A stretch of DNA of 16,909 nucleotides, taken from contig JADHWK010000048.1 in the NCBI GenBank assembly GCA_016783505.1, positions 1 to 16,909 of the forward strand, read 5' to 3'. The position numbers and the translations under genes are program-made. This stretch comes from Candidatus Zhuqueibacterota bacterium. Its GTDB lineage: Bacteria; BS750m-G25. Shown one piece after another: positions 7,901 to 13,864 of the stretch. The notes below the pieces were generated by a model. It made no database searches and was not told the origin of the DNA. It was given only the letters and a program-made list of their open reading frames with translations. The first letter of the stretch is position 1; each line of letters opens with the position of its first letter.

Positions 7901-8014
7901 CGTCAGGGCCACCGCATTCATATTGAATTCAGCGGCTTTTCTAATAAGATCCCCTACCGTTATGGTGGAATCGGTAAAACTATGATTGCTGTGACAATGA
8001 AGGTGAATAAACAT
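4988..8014 (-). CDS. dnaE2: Short DnaE-type DNA polymerase III alpha subunit (error-prone, ImuC/DnaE2-like)
   Basis: C-family polymerase of 1008 residues, shorter than replicative DnaE (about 1160). The length and gene context fit the translesion ImuC/DnaE2 group. Domains in order are: PHP (about 1-210; HLHCHS at 4-9, E65, NDVH at 170-173), palm with GRGSAAN (321-327) and the catalytic DIDLDF (361-366), SIHCGGIVIAP (468-478), KIDLL (511-515, third catalytic Asp), the KAHSASFAVLSYQVAYLKAHYP fingers helix, tandem HhH, and a C-terminal OB fold (about 910-1000). The tau-binding tail of replicative DnaE is absent. In the PHP domain TDT (38-40) stands where active enzymes have TDH, so proofreading is probably lost. 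It follows dinB by 153 bp; the ribosome site is weak. A divergent replicative DnaE is less likely. Confidence 0.88.
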   Translation of the reverse strand: MFIHLHCHSNHSFTDSTITVGDLIRKAAEFNMNAVALTDTNGFYGVIPFYKKAVESGIKPIIGVEVDDPKTPELKVVLLAKNRSGYSEISHIITQRHLNKDFNLMSILMTASEDIFILSPSLPLLNHLSKNRTLSLYGELVLTNHPGSKKRCRQLMCLAQQFKIPVVATNDVHLMNKNDYKVHRVLRAIQKNTTVYKVDEGSRVVPDNYFKSTEEMKTLFKDLGEALSNSQRIADECNLNLDLETFKFPECDLPEGKDADSFLYKLCFEGRKARYHPLRHEATKRLDYEMDVIKKLGLSKYFLIVNDIVKEARRRGFLYIGRGSAANSIVSYVLGLTVIDPLKYNLYFERFLNPERKSPPDIDLDFSWKERDEILNYVYDKYGHDKVAMICTTITFQPRMAVHEIAKTLGIPEHEINRFTSRIPHFFFEDLENLSDVPDCRDLPLDRQPWKGIIAIAKKIKGFPRHLSIHCGGIVIAPEPITHYTPLQRATKGFVITQMDMYPIEDLGLVKIDLLSQRSLGVLKDSLVAIEKNRGEKPDVFNFDEVTNDPETKELIRTGATIGCFYIESPGMRNLLQKLKTDTFEGLVAASSVIRPGVAESGMMQQYVERHRDPTKIEYLHPKMEELLKETYGVMVYQEDVIKVAHFIGGMSLGEADLLRRAMSGKMRSRESMEKLQGQFIANCLRQGISEGIIQEIWRQIKSFARYAFCKAHSASFAVLSYQVAYLKAHYPAEFMAAVLSNQGGFYGPGAYIEEAKRLGVKVLLPDINQSEKEYIGRNDTIRMGFMSIKNLSSKSIDSILKERNDGSFSSLSDLIRRTDVGFKELEILIKCGALNDFGATRPEMLWQSEIVFDRLNNKKKSSIVNTVYDDLLRQIPRLPEYNDSEKCGVESDVFGFSVTKHPMNFVRVKVSMIVSAKDMLKFKHKRVKMSGWLIAAKRITTRNDRTPMKFLSLEDLTGTYEVTIFPRIYQKYGHLTHGRGPYLIEGKVEEDHGACSLVAEKIELLDQ

Positions 8015-8061
8015 TGTCTGGCCTGGCCATTAAAATTTTAAGGGAAAAAACCTTAGTCTCA

Positions 8062-8192
8062 GATTCGGGAAAACACTGTCGTAACGATCTTGGGAAATGA
8101 CACTGAAATGATTGCTAATTGCTGATTGCTGATTGATGCTGGAGTATAGGTTTTAACAATCAACAATTTAGTGTTTTTCGGTGTTGAATTTT
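8062..8192. repeat. Dispersed fold-back repeat, copy A (overlaps dinB 3' end)
   Basis: Shares ordered blocks with 11085-11189: GATTCGG(G)AAAACACTG, AATGACACTGAAATGATTG, TTTTAACAAT, CAACAATT(T/C)AGTG and GTGTTGAATTT. Copy A has extra tandem units near 8110-8135 (TGATTGC repeated) and an extra segment at 8079-8095. The arms are imperfectly complementary (CACTGAAATGATTG against CAATCAACAATT-AGTG), so the unit can fold back. Its right end encodes the last residues and stop codon of dinB (minus strand). Confidence 0.75.
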
Positions 8193-9373
8193 GAAAGTGG
8201 CTGAATAACTACTCCAAAACCAATGGCATTATCCCCAAACCTTTTTCGAACCCTATCTATGCTTCCGTAAAGGTGCTTTTTTTTGAGCTGGGAATTTCTG
8301 GCAAATAGATTGAATTGGGAATCCATAACTTCCATTATCGGTGTGGACAACATCAACCGCCTTACCCGGACCCGGCGGGTAAATATTTTCTGGAGAGCTA
8401 TTTTAGCGGCTTTGAACAGCTCATGATCAAAATTTGTATAAGTCGCTATATTGACGGTAACCGCTCCCTCTTTCAGATCAGAATAGGTCAATCGCAGGGT
8501 AACCCTGTCTGTTTTAAGCCCGGCCGCCCTCAGTTCAAATCCCAGTTGTCCCGCTAATCTACATAGATGGAATTCCAAAATTTGAGGGTCGGCCGAGTCT
8601 TCCGGTAGGTCAGCCCGCTGAGTAATTTCTTTTGTAACCGATTTTTCAATTACCGGCTCATAATATATGCCATTGGCCCGTTGGTGCAGGTCCTCGCCAG
8701 TTTTCCCGAGGACTTTTACCAATAATGAAACCGGAAAATGGCCCAGTTCCCCGATCTTTTTTATCCCCATTTCGAACAATCTTGATCGGATGGCTAGGCT
8801 GATTCCTGGCAAATAGATCATAGAAAGAGGATGAATAAACTTCTTTTCCTCCCCCGGCAAGACCTGGACAAGACCATTCGTTTTTGCCTGAGAAGTAGCA
8901 ATTCTGGCGATTAATTTGTTTGTTCCCATGCCCAGGGATAAAGGCAAACCCGTCTCCCCGGTAATGGTTTTCTTAAGCTTCCAAGCCCAGTCATCGAAGG
9001 GATGATATATTCTCTCGCACCCTGAGAGATCAGCGTAATAATCATCAATGGAAGCGAGCTCAGTCACCGGGGAAACGTCATGAATAATATCGTATACTTT
9101 TCTTGAAAAATCCTGATACAGATCCCGATTCTCGGGGAGAAAAACCGCTTCAGGACAGGACCTCTGCGCCTGTGGCAACAGCATCCCGGACCTGATCCTA
9201 AATGTCCTGGCCTCATAGGAAACAGCACTGACTGTGGCCCGGTCGCTTAAATCCGAACAAACGACTACCGGCCTTCTTCTTAGCCTTTTATCCAAAACCC
9301 TTTCTACCTCGACGAAGAAGGCATCCAAATCAATGTGTAAAATAGTCTTATGGTTATTTGTTTTAAATTTCAT
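8168..9373 (-). CDS. dinB: Y-family translesion DNA polymerase (DinB/Pol IV-like)
   Basis: A 401-residue Y-family polymerase. N-terminal HIDLDAFFVEVE carries the first metal Asp and the FF steric-gate region. SYEARTFRIRSGM is the usual fingers motif, GMGTNKLIARIATSQAK lies in the palm/thumb, and LPGISLAIRSRLFEMGI is the helix-hairpin-helix. A little-finger domain follows, and QFNLF near the C-terminus is a canonical sliding-clamp-binding motif. The second catalytic motif reads SIDDYYAD where SIDE is standard, a conservative Glu-to-Asp change. All three acidic positions remain, which argues against an inactive ImuB. The start at 9373 is chosen because the ATG at 9382 abuts the -10 box and would lie upstream of the transcript. 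First gene of the SOS unit; its final residues and stop come from the inserted repeat at 8062-8192. Confidence 0.9.
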   Translation of the reverse strand: MKFKTNNHKTILHIDLDAFFVEVERVLDKRLRRRPVVVCSDLSDRATVSAVSYEARTFRIRSGMLLPQAQRSCPEAVFLPENRDLYQDFSRKVYDIIHDVSPVTELASIDDYYADLSGCERIYHPFDDWAWKLKKTITGETGLPLSLGMGTNKLIARIATSQAKTNGLVQVLPGEEKKFIHPLSMIYLPGISLAIRSRLFEMGIKKIGELGHFPVSLLVKVLGKTGEDLHQRANGIYYEPVIEKSVTKEITQRADLPEDSADPQILEFHLCRLAGQLGFELRAAGLKTDRVTLRLTYSDLKEGAVTVNIATYTNFDHELFKAAKIALQKIFTRRVRVRRLMLSTPIMEVMDSQFNLFARNSQLKKKHLYGSIDRVRKRFGDNAIGFGVVIQPLSKFNTEKH

Positions 9374-9382
9374 CTCAACCAT

Positions 9383-9411
9383 AATATACTGAACAAATGT
9401 TCAATTGTCAA
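9383..9411 (-). promoter_or_regulatory. SOS-regulated promoter of dinB
   Basis: Reading on the minus strand: -35 TTGACA (9411-9406), 17-bp spacer, -10 TATATT (9388-9383). The spacer contains GAACATTTGTTC (9402-9391), a perfect GAAC-N4-GTTC LexA site of the type first defined in Bacillus. A LexA dimer here would block polymerase. The predicted transcript begins about 9376, only a few bases before the ATG at 9373, so the message is leaderless or nearly so. Confidence 0.8.
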
Positions 9412-9448
9412 GAGAAAAATGAAAAATATCTATACATTTGTTCAGTAT
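9386..9448. repeat. 15-bp inverted repeat containing full and half SOS sites
   Basis: ATACTGAACAAATGT (9386-9400) is repeated as its exact reverse complement at 9434-9448, 33 bp apart. The first arm contains most of the complete operator (9391-9402); the second contains one GTTC half site with a degenerate partner (ATAC). This could be a second, weaker LexA-binding position upstream of the promoter, or a fold-back duplication of the first. Confidence 0.7.
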
Positions 9449-9486
9449 TAAACCTAAGAGTTTACTCCCCTTACCCTCCTTTAAGC

Positions 9487-9521
9487 AAAATAAAAAAAGC
9501 CAAACATAATAGCTTGGCTTT
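9487..9521 (-). terminator. Rho-independent terminator after the M20 peptidase
   Basis: On the minus strand AAAGCCAA (9521-9514) pairs with TTGGCTTT (9503-9496) around a 10-nt loop, followed by TTTTATTTTG. It ends the peptidase transcript before the SOS promoter, keeping dinB under its own control. Confidence 0.85.
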
Positions 9522-9569
9522 CCTTCTCGGTTAGATCTAATGTTTATCTTTACCCGATAAATTCCCTCG

Positions 9570-10937
9570 TTATGACTCCGCCAATTCCTGCAAGAAGTGG
9601 GCTGAGCTTAGGATACCGCGGTAGAAGTTGTCCAGGTCCATCTTTTCGTTAGGGGCGTGGGAGTTCTCGTCGGGAAGGCCGAAACCCATCAGGATACATG
9701 GTTTTCCCAAGATTTCATCAAAGGTGGCCACGATGGGAATGGATCCCCCCTCTCGGATGAAAACAGGACGCTTCTCAAACCCTTTCTCAAGAGCTCGGCC
9801 CGCCGCCTGGATACCGGGGTTGTCCAGGGGAGCTAAGAAGGGGTTCCCCCCGTGATGACGTTGAATGGTTATGGTCACCGTTGGGGGGCAGAGCTTTTTG
9901 ACGTGGGCCTCGAAGCCTTCAGCAATCTTGTCACTGTCCTGGTTTGGAACCAGTCGCATGCTGATCTTGGCCTTGGCTGATGCGGGGATGATCGTTTTCG
10001 CCCCCTCCCCCGTGAATCCCCCCATGATGCCGTTAACGTCCAGGGTGGGCCGCGCCCAAACCCTCTCCAGGGTGGTAAACCCCCTTTCTCCGGAAAGTGA
10101 GGGTACGCCCAATTCTTTCTGGTAGGCGGCCTCATCTAAGGGCAGGGAGGCAAATTCTTTCCGCTCTTGGTCTGTCAGCGGGATGACATCATCGTAAAAA
10201 CCAGGGATGGTAACCCGGCCGTTGTCATCCACGAGGGCGGATATTATTCGGGCCAGTACATTGGCCGGATTGGCCACCGCCCCCCCGAAGGAACCAGAAT
10301 GAAGATCCCGGCTGGGTCCCTTGACCTCAACCTCCATATATGCTAATCCCCGCAGCCCGTAGCAGAGTGAGGGCATCCCGCGACCGAACATGGGGGTATC
10401 AGAAATCAAGATGTAATCTGCTTTTAAACTCTCCCGATGGATCTTAATGAAACCCCTTAAGTTTTCACTTCCAATTTCCTCCTCCCCCTCAATCACTAGT
10501 TTGACATTCACGGGCAGGGAATGCTTTACCCGCAGATAGGCCTCGATGGCCTTGAAATGGGTGTAAAACTGCCCTTTGTCGTCCACCGATCCCCGGGCAT
10601 AGACCTGGCCCTCCCTGACGGTGGGCTCGAACGGGGGGCTTTCCCATTCCTCTATCGGGTCTTCGGGCTGTACGTCGTAATGGCCGTAGATTAAAACGGT
10701 GGGCTTGCCCTCGGCTCCCATCCATTCCCCGGTGACAATGGGATGGCCTTTGGTAGGATGAACACTAACCTTCTTAAGGCCCATTCCCTCCATCCCCTGC
10801 GCTAACGCCCGGGCGCACTGTTCCATATCAGCTTTATGGTCAGGATTGTTGCTCACACTAGGGATCCGTAAAAGTTCAAACAATTCCTGCTCAAACCTTC
10901 CCCGATTCTGAGCGATGAAATTCCGAATCTCTTGCAT
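9570..10937 (-). CDS. M20 family metallopeptidase (dipeptidase, ArgE/DapE/CNDP-like)
   Basis: A 455-residue cytosolic zinc dipeptidase, the usual length for this group. In residue numbers counted from the GTG two codons upstream of the chosen start, His88 and Asp90 lie in IYGHYDVQ and the bridging Asp121 in RGSVDDKGQ. The EGEEEIGS motif at 152-159 carries the catalytic and metal Glu pair, and Asp182 (SDTPM) is another metal ligand. The last metal His sits in DENSHAPNEKM. The lid/dimerisation domain lies between, including RDLHSGSFGG. The ATG at 10937 is chosen: AAAGGAG is 5 nt upstream, whereas the alternative GTG at 10943 overlaps that site. It stands alone between two terminating or repeat regions, and is not obviously related to the SOS or lipid genes. 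The substrate is probably general dipeptides. Confidence 0.93.
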   Translation of the reverse strand: MQEIRNFIAQNRGRFEQELFELLRIPSVSNNPDHKADMEQCARALAQGMEGMGLKKVSVHPTKGHPIVTGEWMGAEGKPTVLIYGHYDVQPEDPIEEWESPPFEPTVREGQVYARGSVDDKGQFYTHFKAIEAYLRVKHSLPVNVKLVIEGEEEIGSENLRGFIKIHRESLKADYILISDTPMFGRGMPSLCYGLRGLAYMEVEVKGPSRDLHSGSFGGAVANPANVLARIISALVDDNGRVTIPGFYDDVIPLTDQERKEFASLPLDEAAYQKELGVPSLSGERGFTTLERVWARPTLDVNGIMGGFTGEGAKTIIPASAKAKISMRLVPNQDSDKIAEGFEAHVKKLCPPTVTITIQRHHGGNPFLAPLDNPGIQAAGRALEKGFEKRPVFIREGGSIPIVATFDEILGKPCILMGFGLPDENSHAPNEKMDLDNFYRGILSSAHFLQELAES

Positions 10938-11084
10938 TTTCACTCCTTTCGAATTACCCTCTTCCCGGTTTTAGTGGTACTCATTAATAAATCCTAAATT
11001 CTAATGTCGAAATTCGTCCAAATTTACGAAATATAGAGCCGAAGCCTCAACCAATAGCGACTCTCTTTAGTATCTATTATTCAA

Positions 11085-11189
11085 GATTCGGAAAACACTG
11101 AATGACACTGAAATGATTGTTTATTGCTGTTGGAGCCTAGATTTTAACAATTAGCAATCAACAATTCAGTGGTTTCTAGTGTTGAATTT
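11085..11189. repeat. Dispersed fold-back repeat, copy B
   Basis: Same blocks and order as the copy at 8062-8192 but without its two internal expansions. The ends read GATTCGGAAAACACTG and GTGTTGAATTT. The arms CACTGAATGACACTGAAATG and CAATTCAGTGGTTTCTAGTG are imperfect reverse complements, giving a long weak hairpin. It sits in the 295-bp gap between the M20 peptidase and the lipid kinase, where no gene is visible. Confidence 0.75.
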
Positions 11190-11232
11190 CCGGGTTTGGG
11201 GTTATATTACTTTGGATTTTGTTTTTTGGTCA

Positions 11233-12096
11233 TTAAATTATTATCTGCACCGCCCCAGGGGCAATGGTGATCTCACTGGCGGCCATTCCCGCACCGGGAT
11301 CGCCATCAATTTGAAAAATCTCTAATGGACTCTGCTGTATATTGATCTTACGGGTCTGAAAATAGATTACATCGGACAGGAAGATATGTCTTTTTAAAAG
11401 AACGTTGGCCAAGTAATAGAGGTAACGGCCCAGGGTCCCTTTCTTGAAGATGATCACATCCAAAAACCCATCGTCCACCCGGGCCCGGGGGGCGAGCTGA
11501 AAACGCCCGGCGTAGTGCCGGATGTTGGCCACCACGACAAAACGGCCCCACTCAGAAAATCCGTTACCATTCACTAATATTTTAGGTGGATGAAAGTCGG
11601 GCAGCTTCTGAAGGGCGGTCAGGATGTAGGCCGTCTTGCCGATAAACTTTTTCAGGGTGAGGTTCACCCGGCAGACCACCAGGGCGTCCAGCCCAAACCC
11701 GGCCATCATGGAGAAATAACGGGAGCCGATTTTCCCCAGATCAAAGGGGCGCGGCTGCCCGTGGATGATGCGGTCCGCCGCCTTGATGGGGTTGGAAGGG
11801 ATGCCCAATTCCAGCGCTAGGACATTTCCTGTTCCAAAGGGAAGGATAGCTAAGGAGAGTTTGCTTCCGGCGAGACCGTTCAGGGCCTTATTGATGGTTC
11901 CGTCTCCCCCGGCCACAATAAAGACATCGTAACGGCCCACTGATTGCCGGGCCCACCGCTCGGTATCCCCCCCCTTTTTACTCTCTACCACATCGAGATC
12001 CCATCCGTTTTCCCTGAAAAGCCGGATAACCCTGGACAGGTATCGCCTTATCTTGGCCGGCCGGGAAACGGTGGTGTAGACCAGTTTGGCTTTCAT
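11233..12096 (-). CDS. Diacylglycerol/lipid kinase family protein (possible ceramide or sphingoid-base kinase)
   Basis: A 287-residue DAGK-catalytic-domain protein (LCB5/YegS type) that transfers phosphate from ATP to a lipid hydroxyl. The signatures are VAGGDGTINKAL (61-72, ATP-binding GGDGT), ILPFGTGNVLALELGIP (84-100), GFGLDALV, and the C-terminal DGFLDVIIF and QIDGDP segments that complete the lid domain. The N-terminal strand (VYTTVSRPAK) departs from the family's usual NPxSG. The ATG at 12096 begins where the domain does; a longer frame to 12147 would overlap the transposase and translate through its terminal hairpin. No ribosome site lies close to 12096. The neighbours on the same strand (serine palmitoyltransferase, ceramide-synthase-like GNAT, epimerase) suggest a ceramide-type substrate, as for the Caulobacter ceramide kinase. 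Diacylglycerol remains possible. Confidence 0.85.
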   Translation of the reverse strand: MKAKLVYTTVSRPAKIRRYLSRVIRLFRENGWDLDVVESKKGGDTERWARQSVGRYDVFIVAGGDGTINKALNGLAGSKLSLAILPFGTGNVLALELGIPSNPIKAADRIIHGQPRPFDLGKIGSRYFSMMAGFGLDALVVCRVNLTLKKFIGKTAYILTALQKLPDFHPPKILVNGNGFSEWGRFVVVANIRHYAGRFQLAPRARVDDGFLDVIIFKKGTLGRYLYYLANVLLKRHIFLSDVIYFQTRKINIQQSPLEIFQIDGDPGAGMAASEITIAPGAVQIII

Positions 12097-12100
12097 TTCA

Positions 12101-12686
12101 TTAGATGGACTCCACTTTGGAAGTGGAATCCATCTTTTCACACCCATATTTTTCGTCTATTTTTTGTATAGACATTTCGGTAAATTGTTTTAATTCTTCA
12201 ACAGATGCAAACATTCTTTTAACCAGCGTTTTGTTAGGTAAAGTCCCATTGCCGATCCCAATGTAATCTCGATAACTTGAAAATTCCCAATCTTCGGCTT
12301 CTTTCACCAAATTGCTCCTAACCGGATTTTGATGAATATAGGTCAATAATGTCACTATGTAAGAGTCATCATCAATATGTTTTGCTTTAGTGTGATGTTG
12401 AAACAAACTCCCATGCCTATCAAACTTTTTATTAATTGCTTTGGTATAAGAACTCAGCCAAACTCCTATTCTTGACTTAATCAATTCGATTTTTTCATAT
12501 GTTATGAAGACAAGAGAATGAAAATGGGTAGGCATTAGACAATATCCGATAGTATCAATTAAACTGTCAAAATAATATCGATACTTTCTTAAAAATATAG
12601 TAATAATTCTCTTTAGATTTAAACACAAGCTCATCATTGTTTGAACGATTGTAAAGATGGTAATATTGGTTTGGGTAAATAATCAT
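12101..12686 (-). pseudogene. REP-associated/IS200-type Y1 transposase (RAYT), broken by a one-base frameshift
   Basis: A HUH single-strand transposase. The C-terminal frame (12637-12101) carries YCLMPTHFHSLVF (HUH motif), a YTKAINKKFDRHGSLFQ block with the expected catalytic Tyr, and YIHQNPVRSNLV plus WEFSSYRDY, all typical of RAYTs. The missing N-terminus is found in another frame: ATG at 12686, preceded by GGAGGAG 3 nt upstream, encodes YYHLYNRSNNDELVFKSK and ENYYYI, exactly the family's opening. The frames join if one base is dropped from the five-A run at 12591-12595 (plus strand), giving about 194 residues. The last ten residues and stop are encoded by the terminal hairpin. It is either a mutated copy or an assembly error; as written it is inactive. 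Confidence 0.85.
12103..12135. repeat. Terminal hairpin of the RAYT element, 3' side
   Basis: AGATGGACTCCACTT (12103-12117) pairs with AAGTGGAATCCATCT (12121-12135) over a 3-nt loop, 14 of 15 positions; on the minus-strand transcript the odd pair is a G-U wobble. The first 16 bases recur as a direct repeat at 12706-12721. It ends 7 bp before the lipid kinase ATG at 12096. Confidence 0.9.
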
Positions 12687-12705
12687 ATACTCCTCCACCC
12701 TCAGC

Positions 12706-12738
12706 AGATGGACTCCACTTTATTAGCGGTGTCCATTT
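12706..12738. repeat. Terminal hairpin of the RAYT element, 5' side
   Basis: AGATGGACTCCACTTT (12706-12721) is identical to 12103-12118. ATGGACTCC (12708-12716) pairs with GGTGTCCAT (12728-12736) with one mismatch, giving a looser version of the other hairpin. The two mark the likely element as about 12103-12738, lying just after the epimerase stop codon at 12749. Confidence 0.85.
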
Positions 12739-12748
12739 CACATCACAT

Positions 12749-13738
12749 TCATTCCGCCTTCAGCCAGCCGTGTACCAGATACCATTCGGCGGTTTTCTTG
12801 ATCCCAATTCTGATGGAAAACTGGGGTGTGAACCCCAGTTGGTCCTGGGCCTTCTGGCTACTACACAACCAGAAGCGCTCCTTCATCTCTTTGATCTTCT
12901 GTTTGTTTAAAAGAACAGGCTGCCTGGTAAACCACGAATAGGCTTGGGCAAAAAAGGCTACCAACGGAGGGATAAAACGGGGGATAAAAAGTCGGGCAGG
13001 GTCCTTTTCCAGGGCGATGCTGATCTCAAGTCCCATCTGATCCCATGTATGGGGTTTGCCGTCAGTGAGGAAATAGGTCTCCCCCAGGGTGCGATCATCC
13101 TCTAAGATCATAATGAGAAAATTAATCAGATCGTCTATGTAAATCAAGTTAAAATATCGGGGTTCCTCGTCCAGCAAGGGAATGTAGCCCCGGTTGACGA
13201 ATTTGAAGAAGGCGAACACATCCCGTTCCCGGGGGCCGTAGACTATGCCCGGCCTGACAATGGTAGTCTTAGGCCCCAGGGAGGACGTAACCAATTCTTC
13301 TGCCTTAAGCTTGCTTTCTCCATACCAAGTAATAGGCCGGGGTTCTGAATCTTCGGTCAGGGAACTCTCCTTGTCACGGGCAGGACCAGCGGCCGATTGA
13401 CTGCTCAGAAAAACGAACCTCTTCAGGGTAGGATTTTCTTCCAGACAGATCTCAACTATGTTTTGGGTGCCGGAAACGTTGACCAGGTTATAGGTCTCAG
13501 AATTACGGGCTTTGGTTATGCCGGCAACGTGCATCATCGCATCTATCTCCCCCAGTTGACCCTTAAGAGTCTCCTTCCGGGTAATTTCCCCGTAGCGGAA
13601 CTCCAGAGCCAGGTGCTGGATCCAGCGGAGGTTGCTCTGTTCTCTCACCAGACAGACCACCTGATGACCAAGCCCTAACAGCCTCGCTGCCAGATGACTT
13701 CCCACAAAACCGTTGGCGCCGGTGACTAAAATCTTCAT
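12749..13738 (-). CDS. NAD(P)-dependent epimerase/reductase (extended SDR), possible CerR-like ceramide pathway enzyme
   Basis: A 329-residue extended short-chain dehydrogenase. The Rossmann dinucleotide motif is GANGFVGSHL (7-16), the catalytic Ser lies in FLSSQSAAG, and Tyr139 and Lys143 form YGESK. TIVRPGIVYGPRERDVF and YIDDLINFLIMILED are typical of the sugar-epimerase/3-beta-HSD branch. The start at 13738 begins directly at the Rossmann strand and has AGG 7 nt upstream; the frame runs 33 codons further, but that stretch has no domain. In Caulobacter a protein of this type (CerR) reduces a keto group in ceramide synthesis. The shared strand with serine palmitoyltransferase and a ceramide-synthase-like GNAT makes a similar reductase role plausible here. 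A nucleotide-sugar epimerase is the main alternative. Confidence 0.85.
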   Translation of the reverse strand: MKILVTGANGFVGSHLAARLLGLGHQVVCLVREQSNLRWIQHLALEFRYGEITRKETLKGQLGEIDAMMHVAGITKARNSETYNLVNVSGTQNIVEICLEENPTLKRFVFLSSQSAAGPARDKESSLTEDSEPRPITWYGESKLKAEELVTSSLGPKTTIVRPGIVYGPRERDVFAFFKFVNRGYIPLLDEEPRYFNLIYIDDLINFLIMILEDDRTLGETYFLTDGKPHTWDQMGLEISIALEKDPARLFIPRFIPPLVAFFAQAYSWFTRQPVLLNKQKIKEMKERFWLCSSQKAQDQLGFTPQFSIRIGIKKTAEWYLVHGWLKAE

Positions 13739-13864
13739 TGGGGAACCTTTAACACCAAGTCGTATCAAAAAGGGCGAAATTTTTCTCTTGCTGAAGAGTA
13801 GCGGAAGTCCCGAATCATAAGGAACTTCGGCCTTCAAAAAGGTTTCATATGCTATAGTTTACCT

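Noticed and set aside
8105-8140. CRISPR-like tandem repeat (TGATTGC units)
   Set aside because: The units are 7 bp, directly abutting and without spacers; they belong to the fold-back repeat.
9374-9382. ATG at 9382 as the dinB start
   Set aside because: It directly touches the -10 TATATT, so it would precede the transcription start; the ATG at 9373 is preferred.
9865-10125. Plus-strand and alternate-frame ORFs inside the M20, dnaE and SPT genes
   Set aside because: They are shadows of strongly conserved minus-strand coding regions and show no family motifs.
12097-12147. Longer N-terminus for the lipid kinase (start at 12147)
   Set aside because: The extra 17 residues are encoded by the transposase terminal hairpin and overlap the transposase gene; the kinase domain begins at the ATG at 12096.
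12589-12600. Programmed frameshifting of the transposase
   Set aside because: Joining the frames needs a +1 shift, no stop-codon or pseudoknot signal was seen, and RAYT proteins are normally single-frame; mutation or sequence error is simpler.
13739-13837. 33-residue N-terminal extension of the SDR
   Set aside because: The Rossmann strand should be at the very N-terminus; MKILVTGANGFVG at 13738 fits and has a ribosome site.
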